Below, piece by piece: positions 33,858 to 42,287 of a stretch of 64,000 nucleotides of DNA. The notes beneath the pieces were generated by a model, which saw only the letters and a list, made by a program, of their open reading frames with translations, was not told the DNA's origin and ran no database searches. This DNA is from Nitrosopumilus sp. GTDB lineage: Archaea; Thermoproteota; Nitrososphaeria; Nitrososphaerales; Nitrosopumilaceae. The position numbers were made by a program, and so were the translations under genes. Position 1 is the stretch's first letter, and each line of letters begins with the position of its first letter. The DNA lies in NCBI RefSeq assembly GCF_025699255.1, contig NZ_JAILWA010000007.1, positions 1 through 64,000 of the forward strand, written 5' to 3'.

Positions 33858-35224
33858 TTGCTATCACTCATTATCTTACTTAGTATATTCATTCCCTCAA
33901 CCAACGTCTTCTCATCTTGACATGCTGAGAGTCTGATAAAATTCTTATAATTTCCAAAGCCTTCTCCTGGGGCTACTGCTAAACCTTTCTCTAACGTGCT
34001 ATTTGCAAATTGTACTCCGTCAAAACCTTCTTGATTGATTCTTGCAAAAATGTACATTGCGCCATCTGGAACTACAAATTCTAAACCTATTTCACTTGCT
34101 TTTTGTGCCAACACATCTAGTCTGTTTTGTACTGTATTAGTATTATTGGATGTGTCTGCTTCTAGGGCTTTCATGGCTATGTATTGCATTGGTTCTGATA
34201 CGTTTGTTAAACATAATGCCTCCAATTTTGCCATTTTTTCAATGATTTTTGGATCTGCAATCGCATATCCTACACGAAATCCTGTCATTGCATGTGATTT
34301 TGAAAATGATTGGGTTACGATGCTTTTTTCATAATTGTAAGAAAGAACACTCTTCCAATTGACTTTTGCATATTGTGAATAAATTTCGTCACTTAACACA
34401 TAGAGATCATTCTTTTTAGCAAGTTCAATTATGTTATCTTGTAATTTTTCATCCAGAATTTTTCCCGTAGGATTATTTGGATAATTTAACACAATCATTT
34501 TAGTATTTGAATTAATTGTGTTTTTGATTTGTTCTAATGATGGATTCCATTTGTCTTCAAATGTTGTGTTGATTGTTCTGACTTTGATTCCTGAATTTAA
34601 TGCACAATCTTTGTAGGCAGGCCATGCAGGCTCTATCACTATCATTTCGTCTCCTGGATTCAACAGTGTTGTTATTGCAGTAAAAATTGAAAATCTTGCA
34701 CCCGGGCTTACGATTATGTTATCTGATTTTATATCTACATTGAATTTTTTAGATGCGTACTTTGCTAAAGCTTCTCTGAATATTGGCATCCCTTTTGCTT
34801 GACCATATTTTAGAAATCCTTTATCGTATACTTCTTCTAATGCATCTTTCACAATTTTTGGTGGTAAAAAATCTGGTTCTCCAACTTCCATATGGATAAT
34901 TTTTTTCCCTGTTGCTTCAAGTGTTTTTGCTTTTAAGAAAATTGAAAGATGTGTTTGTTTGTTTGTAGATTGAACTTTTACTGATTCATTTAATAGAAAA
35001 TTCAAAAATTTTGTGGCAATTGTTTCTTCTAATCCTATGCTATCGCATAATGAAATAACTTTTCCACGTAAACTGTCTTCTCTTGCTTCATCAGTAACTC
35101 CTTTTCCAATATTTTTTTTAACTTCTCCAATTTCTTTTGCTATGTCTGTTCTAGTTTTTAACAACTCTATCATTTTTAGAGTTACTTCATCCATTCTATT
35201 TCGTAGGTCGTTGATGTCAGACAT
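33854..35224 (-). CDS. Chorismate mutase-aminotransferase fusion
   Basis: The 456 residues start at ATG 35224 (MSDINDLRNRMDEVTLKMIEL), avoiding overlap with aroC. Residues 1-88 are an AroQ-class chorismate mutase; residues from about 95 are a fold-type I aminotransferase with NYPNNPTGK, DEIYSQY and the PLP lysine in QSFSKSHAMTGFRVGYA. The fusion couples chorismate-to-prephenate conversion with transamination, so prephenate or aromatic 2-oxo-acids are the likely substrates. Together with TyrA it covers the branch to Tyr and Phe. Confidence 0.9.
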   Translation of the reverse strand: MSDINDLRNRMDEVTLKMIELLKTRTDIAKEIGEVKKNIGKGVTDEAREDSLRGKVISLCDSIGLEETIATKFLNFLLNESVKVQSTNKQTHLSIFLKAKTLEATGKKIIHMEVGEPDFLPPKIVKDALEEVYDKGFLKYGQAKGMPIFREALAKYASKKFNVDIKSDNIIVSPGARFSIFTAITTLLNPGDEMIVIEPAWPAYKDCALNSGIKVRTINTTFEDKWNPSLEQIKNTINSNTKMIVLNYPNNPTGKILDEKLQDNIIELAKKNDLYVLSDEIYSQYAKVNWKSVLSYNYEKSIVTQSFSKSHAMTGFRVGYAIADPKIIEKMAKLEALCLTNVSEPMQYIAMKALEADTSNNTNTVQNRLDVLAQKASEIGLEFVVPDGAMYIFARINQEGFDGVQFANSTLEKGLAVAPGEGFGNYKNFIRLSACQDEKTLVEGMNILSKIMSDSK

Positions 35225-35228
35225 TTTC

Positions 35229-36326
35229 TTACAATGTTGGCTTGATTGCTCCAGAAAGAAGCGCATGGTCTGCTATAGTTAATGCTACAAGTGAATCTAC
35301 TACTGGTGGAGCTCTTGGCACAACACACGGATCATGCCTTCCTTTGACTTGAAGAACTGTTTCTTTTTTTGTCTTAATGTCTACTGTTTTTTGTTTTTGT
35401 GCGATAGATGATGCTGGCTTGAATGCAATTCTCATAGTAATTGGCATTCCGTTTGATATTCCTCCTAAAATCCCCCCAGATCTGTTTGTTTTTGTGACTA
35501 TTTTTCCTCTTTTGATTGTATACAGGTCATTATTTTCTGAACCAAATAATTCTGAACCTGCAAATCCTGAACCAAATTCAATTCCTTTTACAGATGGAAT
35601 TGAAAAGATAGCTTTACTCAAATCTGATTCTAATGAACTAAAAATTGGTTCTCCTAATCCTACTGGAACATTTGTTGTGATTGATTCAATAATGCCTCCA
35701 AGTGAATCTCCTTTTTTTCTAGCATCTAAAATATTTTCTCGCATAATTTTTGCCGTTTTATTTTCAGGACATCTCACTTCATTTTTATAAATTGAATTAA
35801 TCATTTTTTCATTAAATTCTCTTTCCATCTTTGTTTTTCCTATTTGTGAAGTGAATGAATTTGTTTCAATACCTAATGTCACTTTGAGTAATTTTCTTGC
35901 AATTGCTCCTCCCATTACATGCGTTGCAGTTAGTCTCCCTGAAAATCTGCCTCCTCCTCTATGATCATTGAAGTGATTATATTTTGTCATTGCTGGATAA
36001 TCTGAATGACCTGGTCTTAGTTTAGTTTTCAAATTTTCATAATCTTTTGATTTTTGATCACTGTTCCAAATCACCATGGTGATTGGAGCTCCTGTGGTGT
36101 GCCCTCTGAACACTCCTGAAATTATTTCAACTATGTCTCCTTCTTTTCTTTGAGTAGAAATTACATTTTGACCTGGTTTTCTTAGGTCCAACATTTTTTG
36201 AATTTCTTTTTCATCAATTTCTAATCCTGCTGGGCATCCATCTAAAACAGCACCAATAGATTTTCCATGACTTTCACCAAAACTTGTTAAAACAAGACGC
36301 TGACCAATAGAACTTCCCGGCAACAT
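35229..36326 (-). CDS. aroC: Chorismate synthase
   Basis: This 365-residue FMN-dependent lyase opens MLPGSSIGQRLVLTSFGESHGK and contains RPGHSDYPAMTKYNHFNDHRGGGRFSGRLTA and GRHDPCVVPRAPPVV. It converts EPSP to chorismate. A TATA box about 25 nt upstream gives it its own leaderless promoter, separate from aroA across the structured RNA. Confidence 0.97.
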   Translation of the reverse strand: MLPGSSIGQRLVLTSFGESHGKSIGAVLDGCPAGLEIDEKEIQKMLDLRKPGQNVISTQRKEGDIVEIISGVFRGHTTGAPITMVIWNSDQKSKDYENLKTKLRPGHSDYPAMTKYNHFNDHRGGGRFSGRLTATHVMGGAIARKLLKVTLGIETNSFTSQIGKTKMEREFNEKMINSIYKNEVRCPENKTAKIMRENILDARKKGDSLGGIIESITTNVPVGLGEPIFSSLESDLSKAIFSIPSVKGIEFGSGFAGSELFGSENNDLYTIKRGKIVTKTNRSGGILGGISNGMPITMRIAFKPASSIAQKQKTVDIKTKKETVLQVKGRHDPCVVPRAPPVVDSLVALTIADHALLSGAIKPTL

Positions 36327-36347
36327 ACTATCAAAGCTAAACGATGC

Positions 36348-36353
36348 TTATAA
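36348..36353 (-). promoter_or_regulatory. TATA box of aroC
   Basis: TTATAA in the minus-strand context GGAATTATAAGC is centred about 25 nt before the aroC ATG. This fits a leaderless transcript and indicates that the distal aro genes can be transcribed independently of aroA. Confidence 0.5.
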
Positions 36354-36526
36354 TTCCTCATTCTGAAATTTTTGAAATCTTGATTGATGTTTTTCTAATC
36401 TTATTTGTACCTGTTTAAAAATTATATAATTATTGAATAAATGATGAAATAATTATAATATATTCTTAAATATCATAATTACATACATAATACATGCAAA
36501 AACGTGTAAATTATACCGAATAATTT

Positions 36527-36615
36527 GCGCGGCCCTGCGAAAAAGACATGTTATCTACGCTAAAGCGTTGTGGGTGAGGAGAATGCTTTTCACTCTATAC
36601 AGGGTCGCGCCTTTT
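36527..36615 (+). ncRNA. Candidate structured RNA inside the aro cluster
   Basis: GCGCGGCCCTG (36527-36537) pairs with CAGGGTCGCGC (36600-36610) over 11 bp with one G-U. Inside are hairpin ACGC-TAAA-GCGT (36557-36568) and an 8-bp hairpin 36574-36593 with loop AATG. The 3' end runs into C-TTTT. The GC-rich segment stands out in AT-rich flanks, with a TATA-like TAAATTATA at 36507-36515. No tRNA, 5S, C/D or H/ACA pattern fits. The rest of the aroC-aroA gap is AT-rich promoter-like sequence. Confidence 0.6.
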
Positions 36616-36645
36616 ACTCTTTAGGCAATTTTTTCAAAATAATTT

Positions 36646-37914
36646 TTATTGGATTTCAATGTCTGCGCCCATACGCTTCATCTCTTCTACAAAATTTGGA
36701 TATGAAACTTGAACTGATTCTGGATCTGTAACTGAACAATTTCCTACATGCATTCCTGCAATACAAAATGCCATGAACAATCTATGGTCTTCTTCAGAAT
36801 TTAATTCTGCACCAGAAATATTTTTGGATGTTTCTAAAATCATTCCGTCTTCTTTTTCTTGAATCTTAATTCCTATCTTGGATAGTTCTCTTGATATAAT
36901 TGCAATTCTATCTGTTTCTTTTAATCTGGCATGTTTTACATTAAAAATTTCTATGGGCTTGGATGATTTTAATGCTAAAATTGCAAGAGGTGGGAGAAGA
37001 TCTGGAGAATTACTCAAATCAAACTTTCCTCCATTTAGTTTTTCAGGTGTTTTAATTTTAATTTGATTATCATCCATCATTATTTGTACGCCTAGTTGTT
37101 CTAAAATATCAATAAAGACTTCATCTCCTTGAGGTAAATTCCCAATATTTCCCTTGATTGTGATGTCTTCTCCGTTTAATACATTAGCAGAAAGTAAAAG
37201 TGCAAGACTGGAAAAATCGATTGGAATTGTAAACGTACATTCTTTATAGATTTGTGGGGAAATATTGTATCTTTTGTATGGGATAAGTGTTTGAACAGTT
37301 ACTCCAAACTTTCTCATTGTTGATATTGTTGCATCCAAATATGGTTTTGATACCAAATTTCCTTCAATAGTTAAGTTGATTCCTTTTTCAGTTAACGGTG
37401 CACTAATGAGCAATGCTGAAATAAACTGACTGGAAAAATTTCCAGGAATTTTTACTTCTCCTCCTGCAATTTTCCCTTTGATTTTGATTGGTGGTTTTCC
37501 ATCTGTTGAACTGCATTGTGCTCCAATGCTGGTTAATGCATCTAAAAGCGGCTGCATTGGCCTTTTTTGTAAACTTTCATCTCCCGTCAATGTAATTTCT
37601 TCTGAAAATAAACTGGCAATTCCTGAGGCTATCCTCATAGTGGTTCCTGAATTCTCTGTATTGATTTCAGGCACTTTTGTGCCTATTTTTATTGGATTTT
37701 TGACAATAATTGATGAATTTTCAATTTCTATTTCTGCTCCAAATTTCTTACATGTGTCAATCGTTGCTTTAGTGTCTGCTGAGAGTAGTATGTTATCCAC
37801 TTTACTCATTTTCCCTGCAAGTGATGCAAGAAAAATTGCTCTATGCGTATAGCTCTTGTTTGGAGGACAAACTATCTGTCCTGAAATTATAGATTTTCCA
37901 ACTTTACACTTCAT
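36646..37914 (-). CDS. aroA: 3-phosphoshikimate 1-carboxyvinyltransferase (EPSP synthase)
   Basis: The 422 residues start at ATG 37914 (MKCKVGKSIISGQIVCPPNKSYTHRAI). Family blocks include NSGTTMRIASG, LTGDESLQKRPMQPLLDAL, RLKETDRI and EDHRLFMAF. It joins PEP to shikimate-3-phosphate. It overlaps the shikimate kinase gene by 11 bp. Confidence 0.96.
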   Translation of the reverse strand: MKCKVGKSIISGQIVCPPNKSYTHRAIFLASLAGKMSKVDNILLSADTKATIDTCKKFGAEIEIENSSIIVKNPIKIGTKVPEINTENSGTTMRIASGIASLFSEEITLTGDESLQKRPMQPLLDALTSIGAQCSSTDGKPPIKIKGKIAGGEVKIPGNFSSQFISALLISAPLTEKGINLTIEGNLVSKPYLDATISTMRKFGVTVQTLIPYKRYNISPQIYKECTFTIPIDFSSLALLLSANVLNGEDITIKGNIGNLPQGDEVFIDILEQLGVQIMMDDNQIKIKTPEKLNGGKFDLSNSPDLLPPLAILALKSSKPIEIFNVKHARLKETDRIAIISRELSKIGIKIQEKEDGMILETSKNISGAELNSEEDHRLFMAFCIAGMHVGNCSVTDPESVQVSYPNFVEEMKRMGADIEIQ

Positions 37915-38758
37915 GAACTTCTGCCTTTTTGTTATTAATTTTTGAAACAATAATGTGTCCTTCTAGTGCTGAAAACACTTTTTTCATTGCAGACTCATTT
38001 TCTTTTTTTGTAACTGCTGCTATTGATGGTCCATTGCCAGAAACTGATGCCCCCAGTGCTCCTTTCTCAATTAATTCTGTGATTATTTTTGGCTCTGAAT
38101 TTAAAATTGAAGCTGTTGCTAATCCGTTAATTATCATTGCTTCCCAGTAATTTGCTTTTCTTGCTAATTCCCATGCATTCTCAAATATTGATGAAAGCAT
38201 TTTTAATTTTTTTAGATTACCTCGCTTTCTGTTTTTTGGAATAAAAATCACTGCAATTAGATTAGATGGTCCTTTTTCAAATTGAATTCTCTTTTTCTTT
38301 GCATTATCTGTAACATTGAATCCTCCATAATAACAAGAACATGCATCATCATATGCTCCTGTGATGCTGACCTTGGATTCAATTGATGCATCTACTCCTG
38401 CTAGTAAAATTTGTTGATCAGTCATCTTTGGTTTGAAAATTTTTGCACATGCCATGGCTATTGCTGATGAAATTGCACTTGAACTTTTTAATCCATAACC
38501 TGTTGGGATTTCTGAGTCAAGTGTGATTGATATTTTATTTTGTTCTAAATCTTTTTTTGAAACAATCTTCTCAATTGTTTTGTTTATTAATCTGGAGCTG
38601 AGGCTCTTGTTTTCTGACTGAATTGAAATTCCCTTACCTGGGGTTGTCTCTATCGTGGCTTCTACTTTTAGTTCTATGCCTAATGTTGCTCCTTTTTGGT
38701 TTGCAATCGCATTTACTAATGAGACTGCTCCATGGACGGTAGCTTTTGCTTTTGCCAT
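37904..38758 (-). CDS. aroK: Shikimate kinase, archaeal GHMP type
   Basis: This GHMP-superfamily kinase of about 284 residues starts MAKAKATVHGAVSLVNAIAN. The ATP motif is PTGYGLKSSSAISSA and the third motif SVSGNGPSIAAV. It is unrelated to bacterial P-loop AroK. ATG 38758 overlaps the aroE stop (TGATG). Confidence 0.95.
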   Translation of the reverse strand: MAKAKATVHGAVSLVNAIANQKGATLGIELKVEATIETTPGKGISIQSENKSLSSRLINKTIEKIVSKKDLEQNKISITLDSEIPTGYGLKSSSAISSAIAMACAKIFKPKMTDQQILLAGVDASIESKVSITGAYDDACSCYYGGFNVTDNAKKKRIQFEKGPSNLIAVIFIPKNRKRGNLKKLKMLSSIFENAWELARKANYWEAMIINGLATASILNSEPKIITELIEKGALGASVSGNGPSIAAVTKKENESAMKKVFSALEGHIIVSKINNKKAEVHEV

Positions 38759-39579
38759 CAAAATCCTCCTAACAGTGCTTTTTTCATGGCATTATAAGGT
38801 GCTTCGATATTATGCCATATCTCAAATGCTCTTACTGCTTGGCCAAGAAGCATTTCATATCCGTAAATGACGATTGCATTTTTCTCTTTAGCTTTTTTGA
38901 TAAAATCAGTATTCATTGGCATATACACAATATCGTAAACGACTGTTTTTTCATCAATCCCTTCTAATGAAATTACACTTTGTTCATTTTTGAGTCCAAC
39001 TGATGTGGCATTAACTATGATGTCGTAATTTTTTGCAGTATCTTTGACATCATCAATTCGTATTGCATTGGCATCTAGTCCAAGTTTTTTTGCAAATTCT
39101 GAAAGATTGTTAGCTTTTTCTAGTGTTCTGTTTGCAATGGTAATGCTTTTTGCTTTTGCTTTTGCAAATCCTGCAACTATAGCTCTAGCTGCACCCCCCG
39201 CACCTATGAGAAGAACTTTGGTTCCTGTAATGTTTAATTCTTTTTTCTTAAATGGCTCTAAGAACCCGTCCATATCTGTATTGTATCCTTTAAGAATTCC
39301 ATCTTTGTTTGAAACAGTATTGACTGCACCAATCAAACTGCATGACTCATCTGTTTTATCTAAATATTTCATCATCTCTATTTTGTGTGGAATGGTGATG
39401 TTAAATCCGTCTATCTTGATTTTCTTTAACCCTTCTATTCCTTCTTCTAGTTCTCCTTTTGGAATTCTATATGCAATATATGATGAATCTAAATCCAATT
39501 CTCTAAATGCTGCACTATGGATGTTGGGGGATAAAGAATGATTAATAGGATCTCCGATTACTGCAAATGTTTTCCCCAT
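38758..39579 (-). CDS. aroE: Shikimate dehydrogenase
   Basis: This 273-residue NADPH enzyme reduces 3-dehydroshikimate. It has VIGDPINHSLSPNIHSAAF, NITIPHKIEMM (catalytic Lys), NTDMDGF (Asp), and GAGGAARAIVAGF. Coupled to aroK downstream. Confidence 0.96.
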   Translation of the reverse strand: MGKTFAVIGDPINHSLSPNIHSAAFRELDLDSSYIAYRIPKGELEEGIEGLKKIKIDGFNITIPHKIEMMKYLDKTDESCSLIGAVNTVSNKDGILKGYNTDMDGFLEPFKKKELNITGTKVLLIGAGGAARAIVAGFAKAKAKSITIANRTLEKANNLSEFAKKLGLDANAIRIDDVKDTAKNYDIIVNATSVGLKNEQSVISLEGIDEKTVVYDIVYMPMNTDFIKKAKEKNAIVIYGYEMLLGQAVRAFEIWHNIEAPYNAMKKALLGGF

Positions 39580-39630
39580 CTTAATTTCTGAAGTTATATG
39601 ATTGATTTAAACTCTCAACTTTGAAGTTGA

Positions 39631-40302
39631 TTATTTTTTTAATTTGATAATTTTTTTGACTTCGTCTACACTAAATTGGCCTGGTGCAATTGCTTTACCT
39701 AGCGATACATAGGTGTAAGGACTTCCCAAATACAGGCACAAAATCCTTGAAATTCTTCCATAATCTCCCATGGCAAATGAAATCAAGTTGTTTTTTCCTT
39801 TTTTACTATACAACTCTAGCATTCTAGTAGAATCATCAGTTGATTTTGCAGTACTGACAATTTTTACATTTGATGAGAATTTTTCCATCTGACTTACTTT
39901 CTTTTTTAGTTCCAAAGTACTAGGTGTTTTCTTAAAGTCATGCCATGACACTAGTAATTTTGTCTTGGTTGATTTCAAATATTTTGTCAAATCCAAATTT
40001 TTCTTCAATGTGTTGAATTCTACATCCAATAGAAATGGATTATACTCTGCAATTAATTTCAAAACTGCGATTCTCTCTTTCTCATTTCCTGGGAATCTTC
40101 CTCCCTCTGTCTTTGGTCTTAATGTACATACAATTCTGTTGAGATCTTTCTTTATCATTTCTAGAGTTTCAGGAATTTTCTCTATTTTGAGAAAATCAAA
40201 TCTCACTTCAACATAATCTGATTTAGAAAGTGCAATTTTTAAAATTTTTTTCATCTTTGCTGGTGTATTTTCTGCAATTGATACACATGTTTTGTATTTC
40301 AT
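39631..40302 (-). CDS. aroD: 3-dehydroquinate dehydratase, type I
   Basis: This 223-residue class I aldolase-like enzyme has EVRFDFL, RTVCTLR-like IVCTLRPKTEGG, LLVSWHDFKKTPS, the Schiff-base Lys in NVKIVSTAKS and LISFAMGDYGRISR. It dehydrates 3-dehydroquinate. Overlaps aroB' by ATGA. Confidence 0.95.
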   Translation of the reverse strand: MKYKTCVSIAENTPAKMKKILKIALSKSDYVEVRFDFLKIEKIPETLEMIKKDLNRIVCTLRPKTEGGRFPGNEKERIAVLKLIAEYNPFLLDVEFNTLKKNLDLTKYLKSTKTKLLVSWHDFKKTPSTLELKKKVSQMEKFSSNVKIVSTAKSTDDSTRMLELYSKKGKNNLISFAMGDYGRISRILCLYLGSPYTYVSLGKAIAPGQFSVDEVKKIIKLKK

Positions 40303-41357
40303 TTTTCTAAAATATATTCATCAGAAACTTCCATTCCGAAATGTCTTCCCGTTGCAGGCTTTGAATGTACCATGACCGTATCTCCTTTTTTAAGATGGGT
40401 TACTGAAACAAGTTGTCCGTTAGATTTTACAAACCTAATTGTCTCTGCATCTTGTGCAATTATTCCTCCTGTCTCTCCTCCCACTGTGGCTTTGATCATT
40501 AACATTGGTCTTCTTTCAATTTTTGATCTTCCCACTGTTGCTCTTCTTGCTTTTCCTTTTGAATTGAGGATTAATACTTCAGATCCTGTTTCTACTTCTG
40601 AAAGATAATTTGTTGTTCCATCTGGGGATAACGTATAACAATGAACAGCTCCGGCATTTACTCTAAATGGCCTTGGTGATGTAAAGGAGGAACCTACGGA
40701 TTCATTATGTACTAAAAACAAAAAGTTTGATCTACTTCCTATCAACATCCCTTCTCCTTTGTGAAGCATAGATGCGGTATCGACACATACACGTTCTCCG
40801 TCTCCTACTTCTTTAATTTCTATAATCTTGGCTGGCTTCATATCGAAACTCTTTGTTCCCAGGTATATCATGACCTCTCTTACTTCGTTGATTGAAGATG
40901 TGCTAAAGATTACTCCGTCTACTCCTACCTCTAAAATTGAAAACATCTTTCTGACTTCTTCAGGTGTTCTTGCAATGGCAAAGATTTTGGTATGAATTTT
41001 GTGTAATTTGGCAATGATATTTTCAAGTGGGATGATTTTCCAGTCTTTTACTTCAACGATGACAAAATCTAGTCCTTTTTTTGCTATGTTGAGGACATTC
41101 TCAATGTCTGAGTTTGAGAGAATCTGGAATTTTCTGCCAACTTTTTTTCCTTTAGGTTTTGCTCCTTCTTTGTCTAGTACCACATAATTTGCTGCATTTG
41201 AAGGAAATACTGTTTGAAGTTTTGTTTTTTTCTTACCTAGTTTTTTAGGATCGAGATACACCATCTTAATTCCCTCTTCTTCTAATTGTGGAAGAAATTT
41301 GGCCAATTGTGTCTGAGACACTTTGGGTGAAATTATTAATTCTCTTGTTTTACTCAA
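40299..41357 (-). CDS. aroB': 3-dehydroquinate synthase, archaeal type II
   Basis: This 352-residue protein is the archaeal enzyme that deaminates and cyclises ADH to 3-dehydroquinate (MJ1249 type). Diagnostic blocks: CVDTASMLHKGEGMLIGS, LFLVHNESVGSSFTSPRPF, RVNAGAVHCYTLSPDG, and LKKGDTVMVHSKPATGRHFG. It overlaps the ADH synthase gene by 8 bp. Confidence 0.96.
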   Translation of the reverse strand: MSKTRELIISPKVSQTQLAKFLPQLEEEGIKMVYLDPKKLGKKKTKLQTVFPSNAANYVVLDKEGAKPKGKKVGRKFQILSNSDIENVLNIAKKGLDFVIVEVKDWKIIPLENIIAKLHKIHTKIFAIARTPEEVRKMFSILEVGVDGVIFSTSSINEVREVMIYLGTKSFDMKPAKIIEIKEVGDGERVCVDTASMLHKGEGMLIGSRSNFLFLVHNESVGSSFTSPRPFRVNAGAVHCYTLSPDGTTNYLSEVETGSEVLILNSKGKARRATVGRSKIERRPMLMIKATVGGETGGIIAQDAETIRFVKSNGQLVSVTHLKKGDTVMVHSKPATGRHFGMEVSDEYILEK

Positions 41358-42132
41358 TTTTTTTCAGTGCTTCCTTTGCTGTTCCTTTTCTGAAAATTAT
41401 TTCAGCTAATGCTTCTACCATTTTTTCAGGTGTTTTATGTGCAAAGATGTTTCTACCATATGTGACTCCTTTAGCTCCTGCTGCTATCGCATCTTCTGTC
41501 ATCTGAAGAATATCTAAATCTGTTTTTGCTTTAGGTCCACCTGCAATGACAATTGGAACTGGTGTACTCTTTACAATTTTTGAAAATGAATCGATATCTC
41601 CAGTGTATAATGTCTTTACAATATCTGCACCACATTCTGCACCAATTCTTGCAACATGAGCTACAATTTCTGGGTCATGTGGGTTTTTGATATTTTCTCC
41701 TCTTGGATACATCATTGCTAAAAGTGGCATTCCCCATCTATGGCATTGATCTGCAGTCATTCCTAGTTGCTCTAACATTTCTGGTTCTTCTTTGCCTCCG
41801 ATGTTGATGTGTAATGAAACTCCGTCTGCTCCTAATGCTACTGCTTCTTTTACAGTTCCAGTAAGCATCTTTCGATTTGGTGCTAATGATAATGATGTAC
41901 TACTTGAAAAATGAACTAAAATTCCTACTTTGGTTGGTTTTGGTAATGATTTGATAATTCCTTTGTTGATAATTACACTTGTGAGACCGTGTCCCTCACA
42001 TTTGTAAATTGTATTTGCTGGATTTTCAAGGCCTTCAATAGGTCCGTTTGAAATTCCGTGATCCATTGGAATGCATAACATTCTCCCTTTTCTTAGAATT
42101 CGATTAAGTCTAATCTGATTTCCTGATACCAT
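41350..42132 (-). CDS. 2-amino-3,7-dideoxy-D-threo-hept-6-ulosonate synthase
   Basis: This 260-residue class I aldolase (MJ0400/AroA' type) reads GKRMLCI-like GRMLCIPMDHGISNGPIEGL, LHINIGGKEEPEML, MYPRGENIKNPHDPE, DIVKTLYTGD (Schiff-base Lys) and VIAGGPKAKTD. It makes the first dedicated shikimate precursor in archaea lacking DAHP synthase. It is the first gene of the aro cluster. Confidence 0.94.
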   Translation of the reverse strand: MVSGNQIRLNRILRKGRMLCIPMDHGISNGPIEGLENPANTIYKCEGHGLTSVIINKGIIKSLPKPTKVGILVHFSSSTSLSLAPNRKMLTGTVKEAVALGADGVSLHINIGGKEEPEMLEQLGMTADQCHRWGMPLLAMMYPRGENIKNPHDPEIVAHVARIGAECGADIVKTLYTGDIDSFSKIVKSTPVPIVIAGGPKAKTDLDILQMTEDAIAAGAKGVTYGRNIFAHKTPEKMVEALAEIIFRKGTAKEALKKIE

Positions 42133-42287
42133 GATTTGATCTGATTTTTGCGCCCTACTTAAAAATAACGTGAATCATTAAACTATGCTTTCTCAAAAAT
42201 TGCGCATGAATCATGCCTTTTGTTTAATTCTTTTCCGTTCCTTTTTCTATCAAGAATTAAATAGAAATTCTAAAGGATGAAGATCAC

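Noticed and set aside
33854-35266. Longer start of the chorismate mutase fusion
   Set aside because: The extra codons overlap aroC in another frame; ATG 35224 gives a normal chorismate mutase start and a 4-bp gap.
36527-36615. The aro-cluster RNA as a tRNA, 5S rRNA or C/D sRNA
   Set aside because: No T-loop, no anticodon arm and no box C/D pair at the stem base; it remains an unassigned RNA.
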